A stretch of DNA of 64,000 nt, taken from positions 1,127,501 through 1,191,500 of the forward strand of contig NZ_CP102282.1 of NCBI RefSeq assembly GCF_025150745.1, given 5' to 3'. Below the pieces are notes generated by a model that saw nothing but the letters and a program-made list of their open reading frames with translations, made no database searches and had not been told where the DNA came from. The first letter of the stretch is position 1. Each line of letters begins with the position of its first letter. The DNA comes from Eubacterium ventriosum (lineage in GTDB: Bacteria > Bacillota > Clostridia > Lachnospirales > Lachnospiraceae). The position numbers and the translations under genes were made by a program. Positions 16,535 to 25,572 of this stretch are shown piece after piece.

Positions 16535-17368
16535 ATGAAAAAAGAAAGTTCAGGAATTTTAAGATTTTTATATAATACAGTGCCGGGAAGAATGGTACTT
16601 AAGATAATTACAAGCCCCACAATTTCAAAAATTGGTGGGGCTTATATGGATTGTAGGGTATCAAAAATTCATATAAAAGGTTTTATAAAAAACAATAATA
16701 TTGACATGACTCAATACGAAAAAGCTAAATATGGATGTTTTAATGATTGCTTTACAAGAAAGATAAAAAAAGAAATGCGTCCTATTAATATGGAAGAAAA
16801 TGCATTTATCGCTCCATGTGACGGAAGACTGTCAGCCTATCATATTTCAGAAAACTCGGATTTTTATATAAAGAAGAGTTATTATTCAGTGGCTGATTTA
16901 ATAAAGAATAGTAAGAAAGCCCCTGATTTTAACGGAGGAGTATGCCTTGTTTTCAGATTGTGCGTAGATGATTATCACCGCTATGGGTATGTGGACGACG
17001 GAAAGATAGTAGAGAACAATTATGTGCCGGGAGTTTTGCATACTGTAAGACCTATTGCATTAAACAGATATCCGGTTTTTGTTCAAAATAGTCGTGAGTA
17101 TTCTGTTATTGAAACTAATAATTTTGGAACAATTGCTCAGATTGAGGTTGGGGCATTAATGATTGGCAAAATCAAAAACCACCAGAAATCAGGCTTAGTA
17201 AAAAAAGGTCGTGAGAAGGGTATGTTTCTATATGGTGGTTCAACTATTGTCGTTCTTCTTGAAAAGGACAAAGTTGATATTGATGAAAAGTATTTCCGAA
17301 ATACTGTCAATGATATAGAAACAAAGGTGAAGTTTGGCAGTACAATAGGAATAAAATCAAGCGATTAG
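16535..17368 (+). CDS. psd: Phosphatidylserine decarboxylase proenzyme
   Basis: Psd converts phosphatidylserine to phosphatidylethanolamine at the membrane. The 277-residue proenzyme has the Asp/His region VDDYHRYGYVDDG (about 149-161) and, near the C-terminus, YGGST (about 236-240), where self-cleavage before Ser makes the pyruvoyl group. The beta-chain motif FGTIAQIEVGALMIGKI precedes it. I chose the ATG with TTGGAAGA upstream. Together with pssA it implies that this organism makes phosphatidylethanolamine. A terminator-like hairpin follows. Confidence 0.9.
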   Translation: MKKESSGILRFLYNTVPGRMVLKIITSPTISKIGGAYMDCRVSKIHIKGFIKNNNIDMTQYEKAKYGCFNDCFTRKIKKEMRPINMEENAFIAPCDGRLSAYHISENSDFYIKKSYYSVADLIKNSKKAPDFNGGVCLVFRLCVDDYHRYGYVDDGKIVENNYVPGVLHTVRPIALNRYPVFVQNSREYSVIETNNFGTIAQIEVGALMIGKIKNHQKSGLVKKGREKGMFLYGGSTIVVLLEKDKVDIDEKYFRNTVNDIETKVKFGSTIGIKSSD

Positions 17369-17398
17369 CTAATAGAAAGTTTTATCGTTACATTAATC

Positions 17399-17442
17399 CT
17401 AAATTTATACACGTGAATAAATATTCACAAATTTAGTATTTT
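17399..17442 (+). terminator. Probable terminator of the phospholipid operon
   Basis: CTAAATTT (17399-17406) pairs with AAATTTAG (17429-17436), with an inner GTGAAT/ATTCAC stem, followed by TATTTTATA. Confidence 0.55.
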
Positions 17443-17477
17443 ATACTTAAAAAAGTTAGGTTTAACCATTAAAAATA

Positions 17478-17506
17478 TTGACACAAAATATTTTGTAGTT
17501 TATTAT
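17478..17506 (+). promoter_or_regulatory. Promoter of the amino-acid ABC transporter operon
   Basis: TTGACA (17478-17483), 17 bases, TATTAT (17501-17506). The predicted start near 17513 puts the attenuator-like hairpin within about 15 bases of the 5' end. Confidence 0.85.
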
Positions 17507-17519
17507 CTAACTTGTGCAT

Positions 17520-17568
17520 AGGAGGAAAGACAATGGTCCAAAGTCCGTTGTCTTTTTTCTACATATAA
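17520..17568 (+). promoter_or_regulatory. Attenuator-like leader: AGGAGG, 11-codon ORF and overlapping intrinsic terminator
   Basis: AGGAGG (17520-17525) lies seven bases before an ATG opening the frame MVQSPLSFFYI, stop (17533-17568). The same bases form a terminator: AAAGACAA (17526-17533) pairs with TTGTCTTT (17548-17555), running into a T tract (17553-17558). Ribosomes on the small ORF should interfere with the hairpin, which suggests translation-coupled attenuation of the transporter operon. Seen: the elements; inferred: the mechanism. Confidence 0.65.
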
Positions 17569-17597
17569 AATTTATATATTAGAAGGAGATAAAAGTC

Positions 17598-18455
17598 ATG
17601 AAGAAGTTTTTAGCAGTAGTAATGACAGCAGTTCTTGCAATGTCTATGATGACAGCTTGCGGTTCTAGCAAGTCATCAGAAGAAAACAAAGACACAACAG
17701 CAGCAAAGGCAGAAACAACAAAGGCAGAAACAATCGATGCATCAGGAGTTACATTAGTTTCTGATGGAGTTCTTACAGTTGGAGCAGAAATGGGTTATGC
17801 ACCATTTGAAACACTTCAGAAAGATGGAAAGACACCTGAAGGATTTGATATTGATATTATTACAGAAATTGCTAAGAGATTAGGTCTTAAAGTTAATTTC
17901 ATTAACACATCATTTGATGGTATTTTAGGAAAGATTGGAAAAGACTACGACGTAGTTTGTTCAGCAGTAACAATTAATCCTACAAGAAAGAAAGCAGTTC
18001 TTTTCTCAACACCATATATTACAAACTATCAGACAGTAGTAGTTAAGAAGGGTAGCGACTTAAAGATTAACAGCTTAAAGGATCTTGACGGAAAATCAGT
18101 TGGTGTACAGAAAGGTACAACATCAGATCAGCTTATGTCAGAATACAAGTCAACAAAGACTATTAATGTAGAAGTAGCAGCTAATGACAAGTTATTAAAC
18201 TGCTTTACACAGTTAACAAATGGTGAAATTGATGCAGTAGTAGTTGATAGTACTGTTGCTGACGGTTTCGTAGCAAAGAATCCTGACAAGTATGAAAAGG
18301 CATTTTCAGATAAGACAGAACCTGAAGAATTCGGTATTGCTATTGGAAAAAACAATGCAAAACTTCAGGAAGCTATTAACAAAGCATTAGAACAGATGGA
18401 TAAAGACGGATTCCTTAAGGATACAGCAGATTACTGGTTCTCATCACAGGAATAA
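17598..18455 (+). CDS. Amino-acid ABC transporter substrate-binding lipoprotein
   Basis: This 285-residue protein has a lipoprotein signal with lipobox MTAC (Cys21), an Ala/Thr/Lys-rich linker (about 25-46) and a family-3 solute-binding domain. Typical segments are LTVGAEMGYAPFETLQKDG, GFDIDIITEIAKRLGLKVNF, and DLDGKSVGVQKGTTSDQL. The class binds polar or charged amino acids. The genes for its permease and ATPase follow after 18 and 11 bases. AGAAGGAGAT precedes the ATG. The exact amino acid cannot be told. Confidence 0.9.
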   Translation: MKKFLAVVMTAVLAMSMMTACGSSKSSEENKDTTAAKAETTKAETIDASGVTLVSDGVLTVGAEMGYAPFETLQKDGKTPEGFDIDIITEIAKRLGLKVNFINTSFDGILGKIGKDYDVVCSAVTINPTRKKAVLFSTPYITNYQTVVVKKGSDLKINSLKDLDGKSVGVQKGTTSDQLMSEYKSTKTINVEVAANDKLLNCFTQLTNGEIDAVVVDSTVADGFVAKNPDKYEKAFSDKTEPEEFGIAIGKNNAKLQEAINKALEQMDKDGFLKDTADYWFSSQE

Positions 18456-18473
18456 AGGATAGAAAAGGTATTT

Positions 18474-19514
18474 ATGAACACTTTAAAAAGAATTGTAAAC
18501 GTAAAAGGTTGGAAAAAGAAAACTAAGATAGTTACAATCGTTGTAATTATCGCAATAATTGTTGCAAGTATTTTATCAGCAGTTAAGCCAAGCAGGCTTG
18601 AAATGATTAGTCAGGCATCACCTGAGATGCAGAAGATGATTGAAAAAGATGAAACATTAACAAGAAAGAGAGTTTCATCTGCATATAATGACTTAATTAT
18701 TATTAATTACTCAGCATTTTCAACTTCAGGTGCAACAGAATTAAGTGAAAAGTTTGTTGGTTTTGCAGGAAAGATTTATAAGGCAGACAAGGGAACAGCA
18801 GGTATTGTAGGAAAGATGGTAAACTATACATATAGAATGTTAGGCTGTGGAGAGAATATGCTTCATGGTGCAAAGCTTACTATTTCACTTACAACATTCA
18901 CTGTAATTCTTGGTGTTATTTTAGGTGTTTTCCTTGCATTAGGAAAGATTTCAAAGAACAGAGTGATTAACAAGATTGCAAGTGCATATGTATTCTTCTT
19001 TAGAGGAACACCATTGTTGATTCAGTTATTTGTTGTTTATTTTACAGTGCCGGGACTTTTTGGTTTCGCATGGAGAGATTTCTTCTCTGCGGCAGATGCT
19101 GACGGTGTATATAAAGGAGCTTTCATTGCGGCACTTATTGCTTTTGCATTAAACTCCGGAGCATATTGTGCTGAAATAGTAAGAGCGGCAATTCAGTCAA
19201 TTGACAAGGGACAGTACGAGGCAGCTAAGGCTTTGGGAATGAACTATAGCCAGACAATGTCATTAATTGTTATTCCACAGTCAATCAGAAGAATGCTTCC
19301 TGCTATTTGTAATGAGTTTATTATGGTATTGAAGGATGCATCATTAGTATTTGCTATTTCACTTATGGATATAACAACTATATCTAACAGTATTATGAAT
19401 AGTGATGGTTCATACATTGTATTTATTCCGGCTTTAATTATTTACTTAATAATTACGGCATTCTTCACTTATATATTTAACAAGATTGAGAAGAAATTCT
19501 CAGTCTATGAATAG
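18474..19514 (+). CDS. Amino-acid ABC transporter permease (HisM/GlnP family) with extended N-terminus
   Basis: The C-terminal 230 residues form a His/Glu/Gln/Arg-type permease domain with the EAA coupling loop [21 protein letters not shown] (about 243-263) and the [16 protein letters not shown] segment. Unlike typical permeases of about 220 residues, this 346-residue protein has an extra N-terminal helix (about 17-38) and a predicted extracytoplasmic region of about 80 residues (40-120) before the transport domain. The extension does not resemble a solute-binding domain. A single permease implies a homodimer. Confidence 0.88.
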   Translation: MNTLKRIVNVKGWKKKTKIVTIVVIIAIIVASILSAVKPSRLEMISQASPEMQKMIEKDETLTRKRVSSAYNDLIIINYSAFSTSGATELSEKFVGFAGKIYKADKGTAGIVGKMVNYTYRMLGCGENMLHGAKLTISLTTFTVILGVILGVFLALGKISKNRVINKIASAYVFFFRGTPLLIQLFVVYFTVPGLFGFAWRDFFSAADADGVYKGAFIAALIAFALNSGAYCAEIVRAAIQSIDKGQYEAAKALGMNYSQTMSLIVIPQSIRRMLPAICNEFIMVLKDASLVFAISLMDITTISNSIMNSDGSYIVFIPALIIYLIITAFFTYIFNKIEKKFSVYE

Positions 19515-19525
19515 GAGGTGCAGTA

Positions 19526-20299
19526 ATGGATAGTAAGTATATTTTGGAAACAGAACATATTAGTAAAAGTTTTGGTTCTTTAGAAGTGTTAAAAGATATC
19601 AATTTGAAGGTTAAAAAGGGTGAGGTTATTTGTATTATCGGTCCTTCAGGAGCAGGTAAGTCAACATACCTTCGTTCACTTAACCAGTTAGAAAAGATTA
19701 CAAGTGGAAAGATTTTCATTAAGGGAGATTTATTCCTTCATAGAGAAAACGACAAAACCGTAGAGCGTATTGCAAAAGAGAAGCAGAAAGAATTATTACT
19801 TGAAATGGGAATGTGCTTTCAGAGGTTTAATCTTTTCCCACACAAGACAGTTTTGGAAAACATTATGATTGCACCTATTAAGGTTAAGAATGTTGATAAG
19901 GAAACTGCAAGAAAAGAAGCATTGGAATTACTTAAAAGTGTAGGTCTTGAAGAAAAGGCAGATGAATATCCTAATAGATTGTCAGGTGGACAGCAGCAGC
20001 GTGTGGCTATAGCAAGAGCACTTGCAATGAAGCCTGAGATCATGTTATTCGACGAACCTACATCAGCTCTTGATCCTGAATTGGTAGGCGATGTGTTGCA
20101 GGTAATGAAAGATCTTGCAAAAGAAGGAATGACAATGTTATGTGTTACTCATGAAATGGGATTTGCCAAGGAAGTTGCTGATAGAGTAATCTTTATGGCA
20201 GATGGAGTTATTGCTGAAGAGGGAACACCTGATGAAGTATTTAATAACCCACAGAATCCAAGAACACAGAACTTCCTAAAATCAATATTGGAAGCCTAA
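19526..20299 (+). CDS. Amino-acid ABC transporter ATP-binding protein (GlnQ family)
   Basis: This 257-residue ATPase has Walker [10 protein letters not shown] (about 38-46), Q-loop [12 protein letters not shown], signature LSGGQQQR (about 152-159), Walker [15 protein letters not shown] and switch His in CVTHEMGFA. These are diagnostic of polar-amino-acid transporters. It starts after AGGAGGTG, 11 bases beyond the permease stop. A strong terminator ends the operon about 45 bases downstream. Confidence 0.93.
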   Translation: MDSKYILETEHISKSFGSLEVLKDINLKVKKGEVICIIGPSGAGKSTYLRSLNQLEKITSGKIFIKGDLFLHRENDKTVERIAKEKQKELLLEMGMCFQRFNLFPHKTVLENIMIAPIKVKNVDKETARKEALELLKSVGLEEKADEYPNRLSGGQQQRVAIARALAMKPEIMLFDEPTSALDPELVGDVLQVMKDLAKEGMTMLCVTHEMGFAKEVADRVIFMADGVIAEEGTPDEVFNNPQNPRTQNFLKSILEA

Positions 20300-20343
20300 G
20301 GGCTTGATAGGAAATGAATTAATTAGCTAAGAAGTAATAACAG

Positions 20344-20389
20344 GGCTACAGCTTTGATGATTTAGAATCGTTAAAGCTGTAGCCTTTTT
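20344..20389 (+). terminator. Intrinsic terminator of the amino-acid ABC operon
   Basis: GGCTACAGCTTT (20344-20355) pairs perfectly with AAAGCTGTAGCC (20373-20384), followed by TTTTTA. Confidence 0.9.
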
Positions 20390-20481
20390 AGTTGTGGTGA
20401 TAATTGCCCTTTTGCCACCAATTATGGATATTTCGAGGCAAAGTGCTATAAAAATCCGTAATTATACGTATGAAGAGTTAT

Positions 20482-21414
20482 CTACAATGTAATTTTCTTT
20501 TTCATTGGTATTTGTGCAAGCACAATTGCCACAAATATAAATATACATCCGAATATTTCCCTTACGGACATTGTCTGGCCCAGTATTATCCAGCCGGCAA
20601 GTACGGAGAATACAGATTCCATACTCATAAGCAGTGAAGCCACTGTAGGGTGCAGGCCTTTCTGACCAACTATCTGAAGTGTATAGGCAACACCACATGA
20701 CAGGACACCTGCGTATAAAAGAAGTATCCAGTTATTAATTGAAGTCAGATTGTGTAGGCAATTCATTATACCTGCAATGGAATGTTTCATATCAACGAAG
20801 AACATTGGAATTGATGTACAGATTGCACTTGTCCAAAACTGAATACATGACAGGCGGATGCCGTCAACAAGCGGTGAAAAGTGGTCTATAACAAGTATAT
20901 GTATTGAAAACGCAAGAGCGCACAAAAGTAACAATGTATCTGCGAATGTTAATGAAAATGAACCATGTATGCACAATAAATAAAGTCCAACCAGTGAAAA
21001 GCAAACTCCAATCCAAATATTCAAACCACATTTTTTGCCGAAGAATAAACCAAGTATCGGAACAATAATTATATAGCAAGCTGTTAAAAAACCGGCCTTT
21101 CCGGCTGAAGCTCCGAAATAAAGTCCAAGTTGTTGAATATTACTTGCAATAAAGAGAGCTATACCACAGGAAATTCCTCCAATAATTAAGGTCTTTTTTT
21201 CTTTTTTAGTCTTAGGTTTCATATAAGTAAGACCGGCGTGATCTAAGATTTTAATAGTAGGTAGCAAAACAATACCACCAATAAAAGCTCTCAGACAATT
21301 AAATGTAAAAGGACCAAGGGCATCGCCACCTGAATCCTGAACTACAAAAGCAATTCCCCAAATAAAAGCTGTAAGAAGTAAAAGAAAAGAGTTTTTTAGT
21401 TTAAGTGAATTCAT
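20482..21414 (-). CDS. EamA/DMT-superfamily transporter
   Basis: This 310-residue protein has about ten hydrophobic helices arranged as two EamA repeats (about 8-148 and 160-305). The first opens with the typical FIWGIAFVVQD and the second ends with a SVFSVLAGWIILGQTM pattern. DMT members export metabolites such as amino acids or nucleosides; no substrate can be inferred. The gene stands alone on the minus strand with TTGGAGA before the ATG. The 3' end converges on the amino-acid ABC operon. Confidence 0.85.
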   Translation of the reverse strand: MNSLKLKNSFLLLLTAFIWGIAFVVQDSGGDALGPFTFNCLRAFIGGIVLLPTIKILDHAGLTYMKPKTKKEKKTLIIGGISCGIALFIASNIQQLGLYFGASAGKAGFLTACYIIIVPILGLFFGKKCGLNIWIGVCFSLVGLYLLCIHGSFSLTFADTLLLLCALAFSIHILVIDHFSPLVDGIRLSCIQFWTSAICTSIPMFFVDMKHSIAGIMNCLHNLTSINNWILLLYAGVLSCGVAYTLQIVGQKGLHPTVASLLMSMESVFSVLAGWIILGQTMSVREIFGCIFIFVAIVLAQIPMKKKITL

Positions 21415-21638
21415 AATTTTTTCTCCAAATGTAAATTTAAAAATTATATTTTTGTAAATAAAATATTTGAAAATGTTAAAAAAATCAATAAGATTATCAA
21501 CTTATGTTAATAAAATATATATGATTCGGTAGGATTGTGAGAGTGCAAAGCAGGTCACAATTTATGCAATAAAGATGTGGGGCGTTTTGACACCCATATC
21601 CTAGTATAAAGAAATTGCAAAAAAAGGCAACACAAGAA

Positions 21639-22610
21639 TTACCACCATTTTTTCTTTTTGAAAATTATACATAATATTCCTACAACCAATACACTTATGC
21701 CAAATAGCAAAGGATAGCCATATTTCCAATGAAGTTCTTTCATATATTCAAAGTTCATGCCGTACCAGCCGGTGATTAACGTTAAAGGCATAAAAATAGT
21801 GGTGACAATTGTAAGAACCTTCATAATGTTATTTTGATTAACAGAAAGTTTCTGCTGATAAACATCTCTTATTTGGGACGTGTATTCCCATATTTGTTGA
21901 GACTCATTGCTTAAAGTAAGAATCTGGTCGCAAAGATTTTCAAGTAGCTCTTTGTTGGCATCATTCATAAAAGTTTTCTCTTTTGAAAGTGCCCGACATA
22001 TATCCATAAGAATAATATAATAGTGGTGAAGTCTAAGTGAGTTTCCACGAAAAGCCAGAATCTGGTCGGCGTTATAGTTATAATTAGAGGAGTCGGTAAG
22101 AATATTAAGTTCAAGTACAGACAGATTTTGGCTAATGGAATTAAGGTTTTCAAGGTCATGTTTCAAAATACTTTTTAGCATAAAATAAATAAAATCTTGG
22201 CTTTCTTCTATTTCATTAATATTTTCTTCAATAATGTTACTGAAAATATCAGTCAAAAAATTATCGTAATCAACGAAAAGAATACTGCGCCCATTATAAA
22301 TAAAAGAAAAATTTTTCCGTTCTTCCTGAATGCATGGAATGGAAATGCAACATACAATGGCATCTTTAAAAAAAATAATTTTTGAAAAATTAAAATCACC
22401 AATAACAGTTTTGAAGCTGTCAACATAATTCCGGACACTGCCAGAGTTGTAAATATTACCGGAATTATTAGAAAAAATATTATCATTCATAGAATTTTTG
22501 TCAGTACTGCAAGAGAGTCTGTTAATATCACTTGCAAGCACAAGCCCGGCGTAGTTTTCATTAATGGAAAAAGTATTCACTTGGGATTTGGCAGATATAT
22601 CAAAGAACAT
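21639..22610 (-). CDS. CorA-family divalent cation (Mg2+) channel/transporter, divergent
   Basis: This 323-residue protein ends in the CorA signature: a first helix preceded by TIFMPLTLITGWYGMNFEYM with the GMN selectivity motif, then a second helix and a lysine-rich tail ending KKKKWW. The large N-terminal cytoplasmic funnel domain is poorly conserved, as is usual for clostridial CorA. It should be a pentameric Mg2+ channel; other divalent metals are possible. TAGGAG precedes the ATG. It is divergent from pncC. Confidence 0.85.
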   Translation of the reverse strand: MFFDISAKSQVNTFSINENYAGLVLASDINRLSCSTDKNSMNDNIFSNNSGNIYNSGSVRNYVDSFKTVIGDFNFSKIIFFKDAIVCCISIPCIQEERKNFSFIYNGRSILFVDYDNFLTDIFSNIIEENINEIEESQDFIYFMLKSILKHDLENLNSISQNLSVLELNILTDSSNYNYNADQILAFRGNSLRLHHYYIILMDICRALSKEKTFMNDANKELLENLCDQILTLSNESQQIWEYTSQIRDVYQQKLSVNQNNIMKVLTIVTTIFMPLTLITGWYGMNFEYMKELHWKYGYPLLFGISVLVVGILCIIFKKKKWW

Positions 22611-22729
22611 AAGAACTCCTATAGTTTAATTAAATATTTAACAATATATAGATTTGCCAAAAGTATACATTTTTATTACAAAAAGGTTTATAATAATAAT
22701 TGCGAAATATTGAAAGGCAGGCGTTTGTA

Positions 22730-23200
22730 ATGAATAAGGCAGAACAGTTAGTGAAATTATTAATAGAAAAAAAATATACAGTTTCTTTTGCGGAAAGTTG
22801 CACAGGTGGAAAAATGGCAGCAAGAATAGTTGATGTGCCCGACGCATCAAAGGTTTTGAACGCAAGCATTGTAACTTATGCAAATGAGGCAAAGATGAAG
22901 TATGCCAATGTTTCAAAAGACACACTGAAACAGTACGGAGCAGTTAGTGAAAACACTGCAAGAGAGATGGCTGAAGGCGTGGCAAAAGCTAATAACGCAG
23001 ATGTTGCAGCAGGAATTTCAGGCATAGCAGGACCTACAGGCGGCACGGAGGATAAGCCGGTGGGAATGGTTTGCTTTGGATTCTATATAGACGGAAAAGT
23101 TTTTTCTGACACAAAACATTTCGGAAATATTGGAAGAAACAATGTTAGGGACGAAAGCGTTGAGTATGTTTTGGATGTGTTAATCAAAGAATTGTCATAA
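22730..23200 (+). CDS. pncC: PncC/CinA C-terminal-family nicotinamide-nucleotide amidase
   Basis: This 156-residue protein corresponds to the stand-alone C-terminal domain of CinA, which deamidates nicotinamide mononucleotide to nicotinate mononucleotide in NAD recycling. Motifs SFAESCTGGKMAARI (about 24-38) and ISGIAGPTGGTEDKPVG (about 103-119) are conserved family positions. I chose the ATG after GAAAGGCAGG over an in-frame TTG 30 bases upstream. It is monocistronic in appearance. Confidence 0.9.
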   Translation: MNKAEQLVKLLIEKKYTVSFAESCTGGKMAARIVDVPDASKVLNASIVTYANEAKMKYANVSKDTLKQYGAVSENTAREMAEGVAKANNADVAAGISGIAGPTGGTEDKPVGMVCFGFYIDGKVFSDTKHFGNIGRNNVRDESVEYVLDVLIKELS

Positions 23201-23294
23201 AGGGATTACAAAAACGATTATAAAAATAATTATAAAAGTAATAATAAAAAATCAGTATATAGGACGAACATGAGAGAATTACTAATAACGGTAT

Positions 23295-23322
23295 TTGCCA
23301 AATGCCAAAAATGTGTTAAAAT
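23295..23322 (+). promoter_or_regulatory. Possible promoter of metA with about 115-base leader
   Basis: TTGCCA (23295-23300), 16 bases, TAAAAT (23317-23322). The leader that follows has a CACTTT/AAAGTG dyad (about 23334-23360), but I could not match it to the SAM riboswitch classes. Confidence 0.4.
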
Positions 23323-23443
23323 CGTCAAGTATACACTTTATATCAATTAGGGTGAAAGTGCCTGTAATCATATTATTATGTACGAAAATCCGATAAAAAC
23401 ATATTATAGGGTATAAAATAAATTAAAAACAGAGGGTGTTATT

Positions 23444-24367
23444 ATGCCAATAAAAGTTAAACAAAATTTACCGGCAAGAGATATTCTTGAAAATGAAAAT
23501 ATATTTGTAATGACGGACACAAGAGCAATGACTCAGGATATCCGTCCGTTGAAGGTGTTGGTTTTAAATCTTATGCCAACAAAGATTGTAACAGAAACTC
23601 AGATTCTTAGAAAATTATCTAATACTCCACTTCAGATAGAAGTTGAGTTTTTGCAGACAGTTACATATCAGTCACAGCATACGGATGAGTCACATTTAAA
23701 TGAATTTTATAAGACTTTTGATGATGTTAAGGACGATTATTATGACGGACTTGTAATAACGGGTGCTCCACTTGATTTCGTTGACTATGAAGATGTGGAT
23801 TACTGGGATGAAATATGTGAGATAATGGAATGGTCCAAGAAACATGTACATTGTACATTCCACTTGTGTTGGGGAGCTTTCGCAGGACTTTACTATCATT
23901 ATGGAATAAGAAAGAGAGACAGGATTCCTAAACTTTCAGGAATTTACGAACATAAATTATTAAATAAGAAGTCACCTTTGTTTAGAGGTTTTGATGATGT
24001 GTTTTATGCACCACAGTCAAGAGCTACAGAGGTTACAAGAGAGCAGATTCTTAATGAGCCTGAACTTGAGTTAATGGCCGAGTCAGATATTGCAGGTGTA
24101 ACAATTGTAAAATCAAAAGACAGCAGACAGTTATTTGTTTTATGTCATTTAGAGTATGATGCAGATACTTTGAAACTTGAATACGAAAGAGATAAGGCTA
24201 AGGGAATGAATCCGGAAGTACCATATAATTATTTTCCTGATGATGATCCGACAAAAGAGCCGGTTGTAAATTGGAGATCAGCAGGACAGTTGCTGTGGAC
24301 TAACTGGATTAACTATTATGTTTACCAGACTACACCATATGACATTAAGGAAGTTGAAAACGAGTAA
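23444..24367 (+). CDS. metA: MetA, homoserine O-acyltransferase (acetyl likely; Asp at specificity position 111)
   Basis: MetA acylates the hydroxyl of L-homoserine, committing it to methionine synthesis. The protein aligns from its first residue with E. coli MetA (VFVMTDTRA, IRPLKVLVLNLMP, LQIEVEFLQ). The catalytic Cys is in HLCWGAFAGLYYHYG (about 141-155) and the His in VLCHLEYDADTL. Residue 111 decides the acyl donor in characterised enzymes (Gly for succinyl-CoA, Glu for acetyl-CoA); here it is Asp in TGAPLDFVDY. The acidic residue favours acetyl-CoA, by inference. The gene is monocistronic, with GAGGGTG before the ATG. Confidence 0.93.
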   Translation: MPIKVKQNLPARDILENENIFVMTDTRAMTQDIRPLKVLVLNLMPTKIVTETQILRKLSNTPLQIEVEFLQTVTYQSQHTDESHLNEFYKTFDDVKDDYYDGLVITGAPLDFVDYEDVDYWDEICEIMEWSKKHVHCTFHLCWGAFAGLYYHYGIRKRDRIPKLSGIYEHKLLNKKSPLFRGFDDVFYAPQSRATEVTREQILNEPELELMAESDIAGVTIVKSKDSRQLFVLCHLEYDADTLKLEYERDKAKGMNPEVPYNYFPDDDPTKEPVVNWRSAGQLLWTNWINYYVYQTTPYDIKEVENE

Positions 24368-24479
24368 ATCAATAAATATAAATAATTGGTTAATAAAATA
24401 GTTTAATCAGGAAAATTATTTTAAAATATTATATAGAAGGTCTTTGACTATTAGATTTTAAATAAGAACGGAGATAAAT

Positions 24480-25502
24480 ATGGTTAAAATTATAGCGGAC
24501 AGCACATGTGATTTGTCAGATGCTACATTAAAAAAATATGATATTGATATGTTGCCTTTATATATTCATATGGGTGAAAACGAATACAAGGACAGGTTAG
24601 AAGTTACAGTTGAGGATATTTTTAAATGGTCTGATCAATACAACACTACACCAAAAACTTCAGCACCTTCAATTGAAGATGCGCAGAATGCCATTATTCC
24701 ATATATGGAAAAGAATGCAGATATTATTATGTTTGCCATTTCAGAAGATATGTCAACAACTGCCAATGTTATGCGACTTGCTGCAGACAATCTTGAATAT
24801 GAAGATCATGTATTTGTAATTAATTCAGAAAGTCTTTCTACAGGAATAGGACTTTTAGTTGTGGAAGCAGCAGTTATGGCAAAGAAGGGGATGGAAGCAA
24901 AAGAGATTGTTGACAGAATCGAATCACTTAAGCCATATGTAAGAGCAAGCTTTGTTGTGGATACACTTAAATATCTTCATAGAGGTGGAAGATGCTCAGC
25001 AACATCAGCCCTTGTTGGTAGTGTGTTTAAAATTAAACCACGTATTTATGTTGAAAATGGCAAGATGGATGCCGGAAAGAAGTATCGTGGCAAAATCGAA
25101 AAGGTAATTCTCCAGTACGTACATGAAATGGAACAGGATTTGAAAACGGCTAAGAGAGACAGGGTTTTTATTACTCAAACAGGATGCTCCACAGAAGTTG
25201 TAAAGTCAGTTAAAGATTATCTTAAAAATCTTAATTACTTTAAAGAAATAATAATTACAAATGCCGGAGGAGTTATTTCAAGCCATTGCGGTCCGGGAAC
25301 TTTAGGCGTTCTTTTCATTGCAGGTGGGACTAAGTTTGGACCTTACGATAAACAGTTTGACACAAACAAAAACGGTATAATGGAAGATGACGAGAGAGCT
25401 GAGGAGGCTGCATACATTCGTCATATGGTTGAGCAGGAGAATATTGAAAACAGTCATGAAGATGACAGTGACGATGAATATGAAAGACAATATGACAATT
25501 AA
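24480..25502 (+). CDS. DegV-family fatty-acid-binding protein with EF-hand-like tail
   Basis: DegV proteins (FakB-like) bind a fatty acid in a two-domain fold. Here MVKIIADSTCDLS at the start and the TAPKTSAPS-type segment TTPKTSAPSIEDAQ (about 56-69) are diagnostic, with LKYLHRGGRCSATSALVGSVFKIKP (about 163-187) in the second half. At 340 residues it is longer than the usual 280-290. The additional C-terminal part contains DTNKNGIMEDDE (294-305), which fits a calcium-binding EF-hand loop, followed by an acidic tail. A FakA kinase is not in the window. Confidence 0.88.
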   Translation: MVKIIADSTCDLSDATLKKYDIDMLPLYIHMGENEYKDRLEVTVEDIFKWSDQYNTTPKTSAPSIEDAQNAIIPYMEKNADIIMFAISEDMSTTANVMRLAADNLEYEDHVFVINSESLSTGIGLLVVEAAVMAKKGMEAKEIVDRIESLKPYVRASFVVDTLKYLHRGGRCSATSALVGSVFKIKPRIYVENGKMDAGKKYRGKIEKVILQYVHEMEQDLKTAKRDRVFITQTGCSTEVVKSVKDYLKNLNYFKEIIITNAGGVISSHCGPGTLGVLFIAGGTKFGPYDKQFDTNKNGIMEDDERAEEAAYIRHMVEQENIENSHEDDSDDEYERQYDN

Positions 25503-25572
25503 AAATATTTTTTGGATTCAATCATTAACAGTTTGCCTAATATTCTTTTGAAAAAGATTGTATAATATGCCT

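Noticed and set aside
21540-21610. Hairpin-like sequence (ATTGTGA/TCACAAT and GATGTGGG/CCCATATC) between corA and the EamA gene.
   Set aside because: Pairing is interrupted and there is no T tract on either strand at the right place; I could not assign it to a terminator or RNA.
23323-23443. Possible SAM riboswitch in the metA leader.
   Set aside because: I could not find the conserved core of SAM-I or other SAM classes; only a short dyad is present. A covariance scan would decide.
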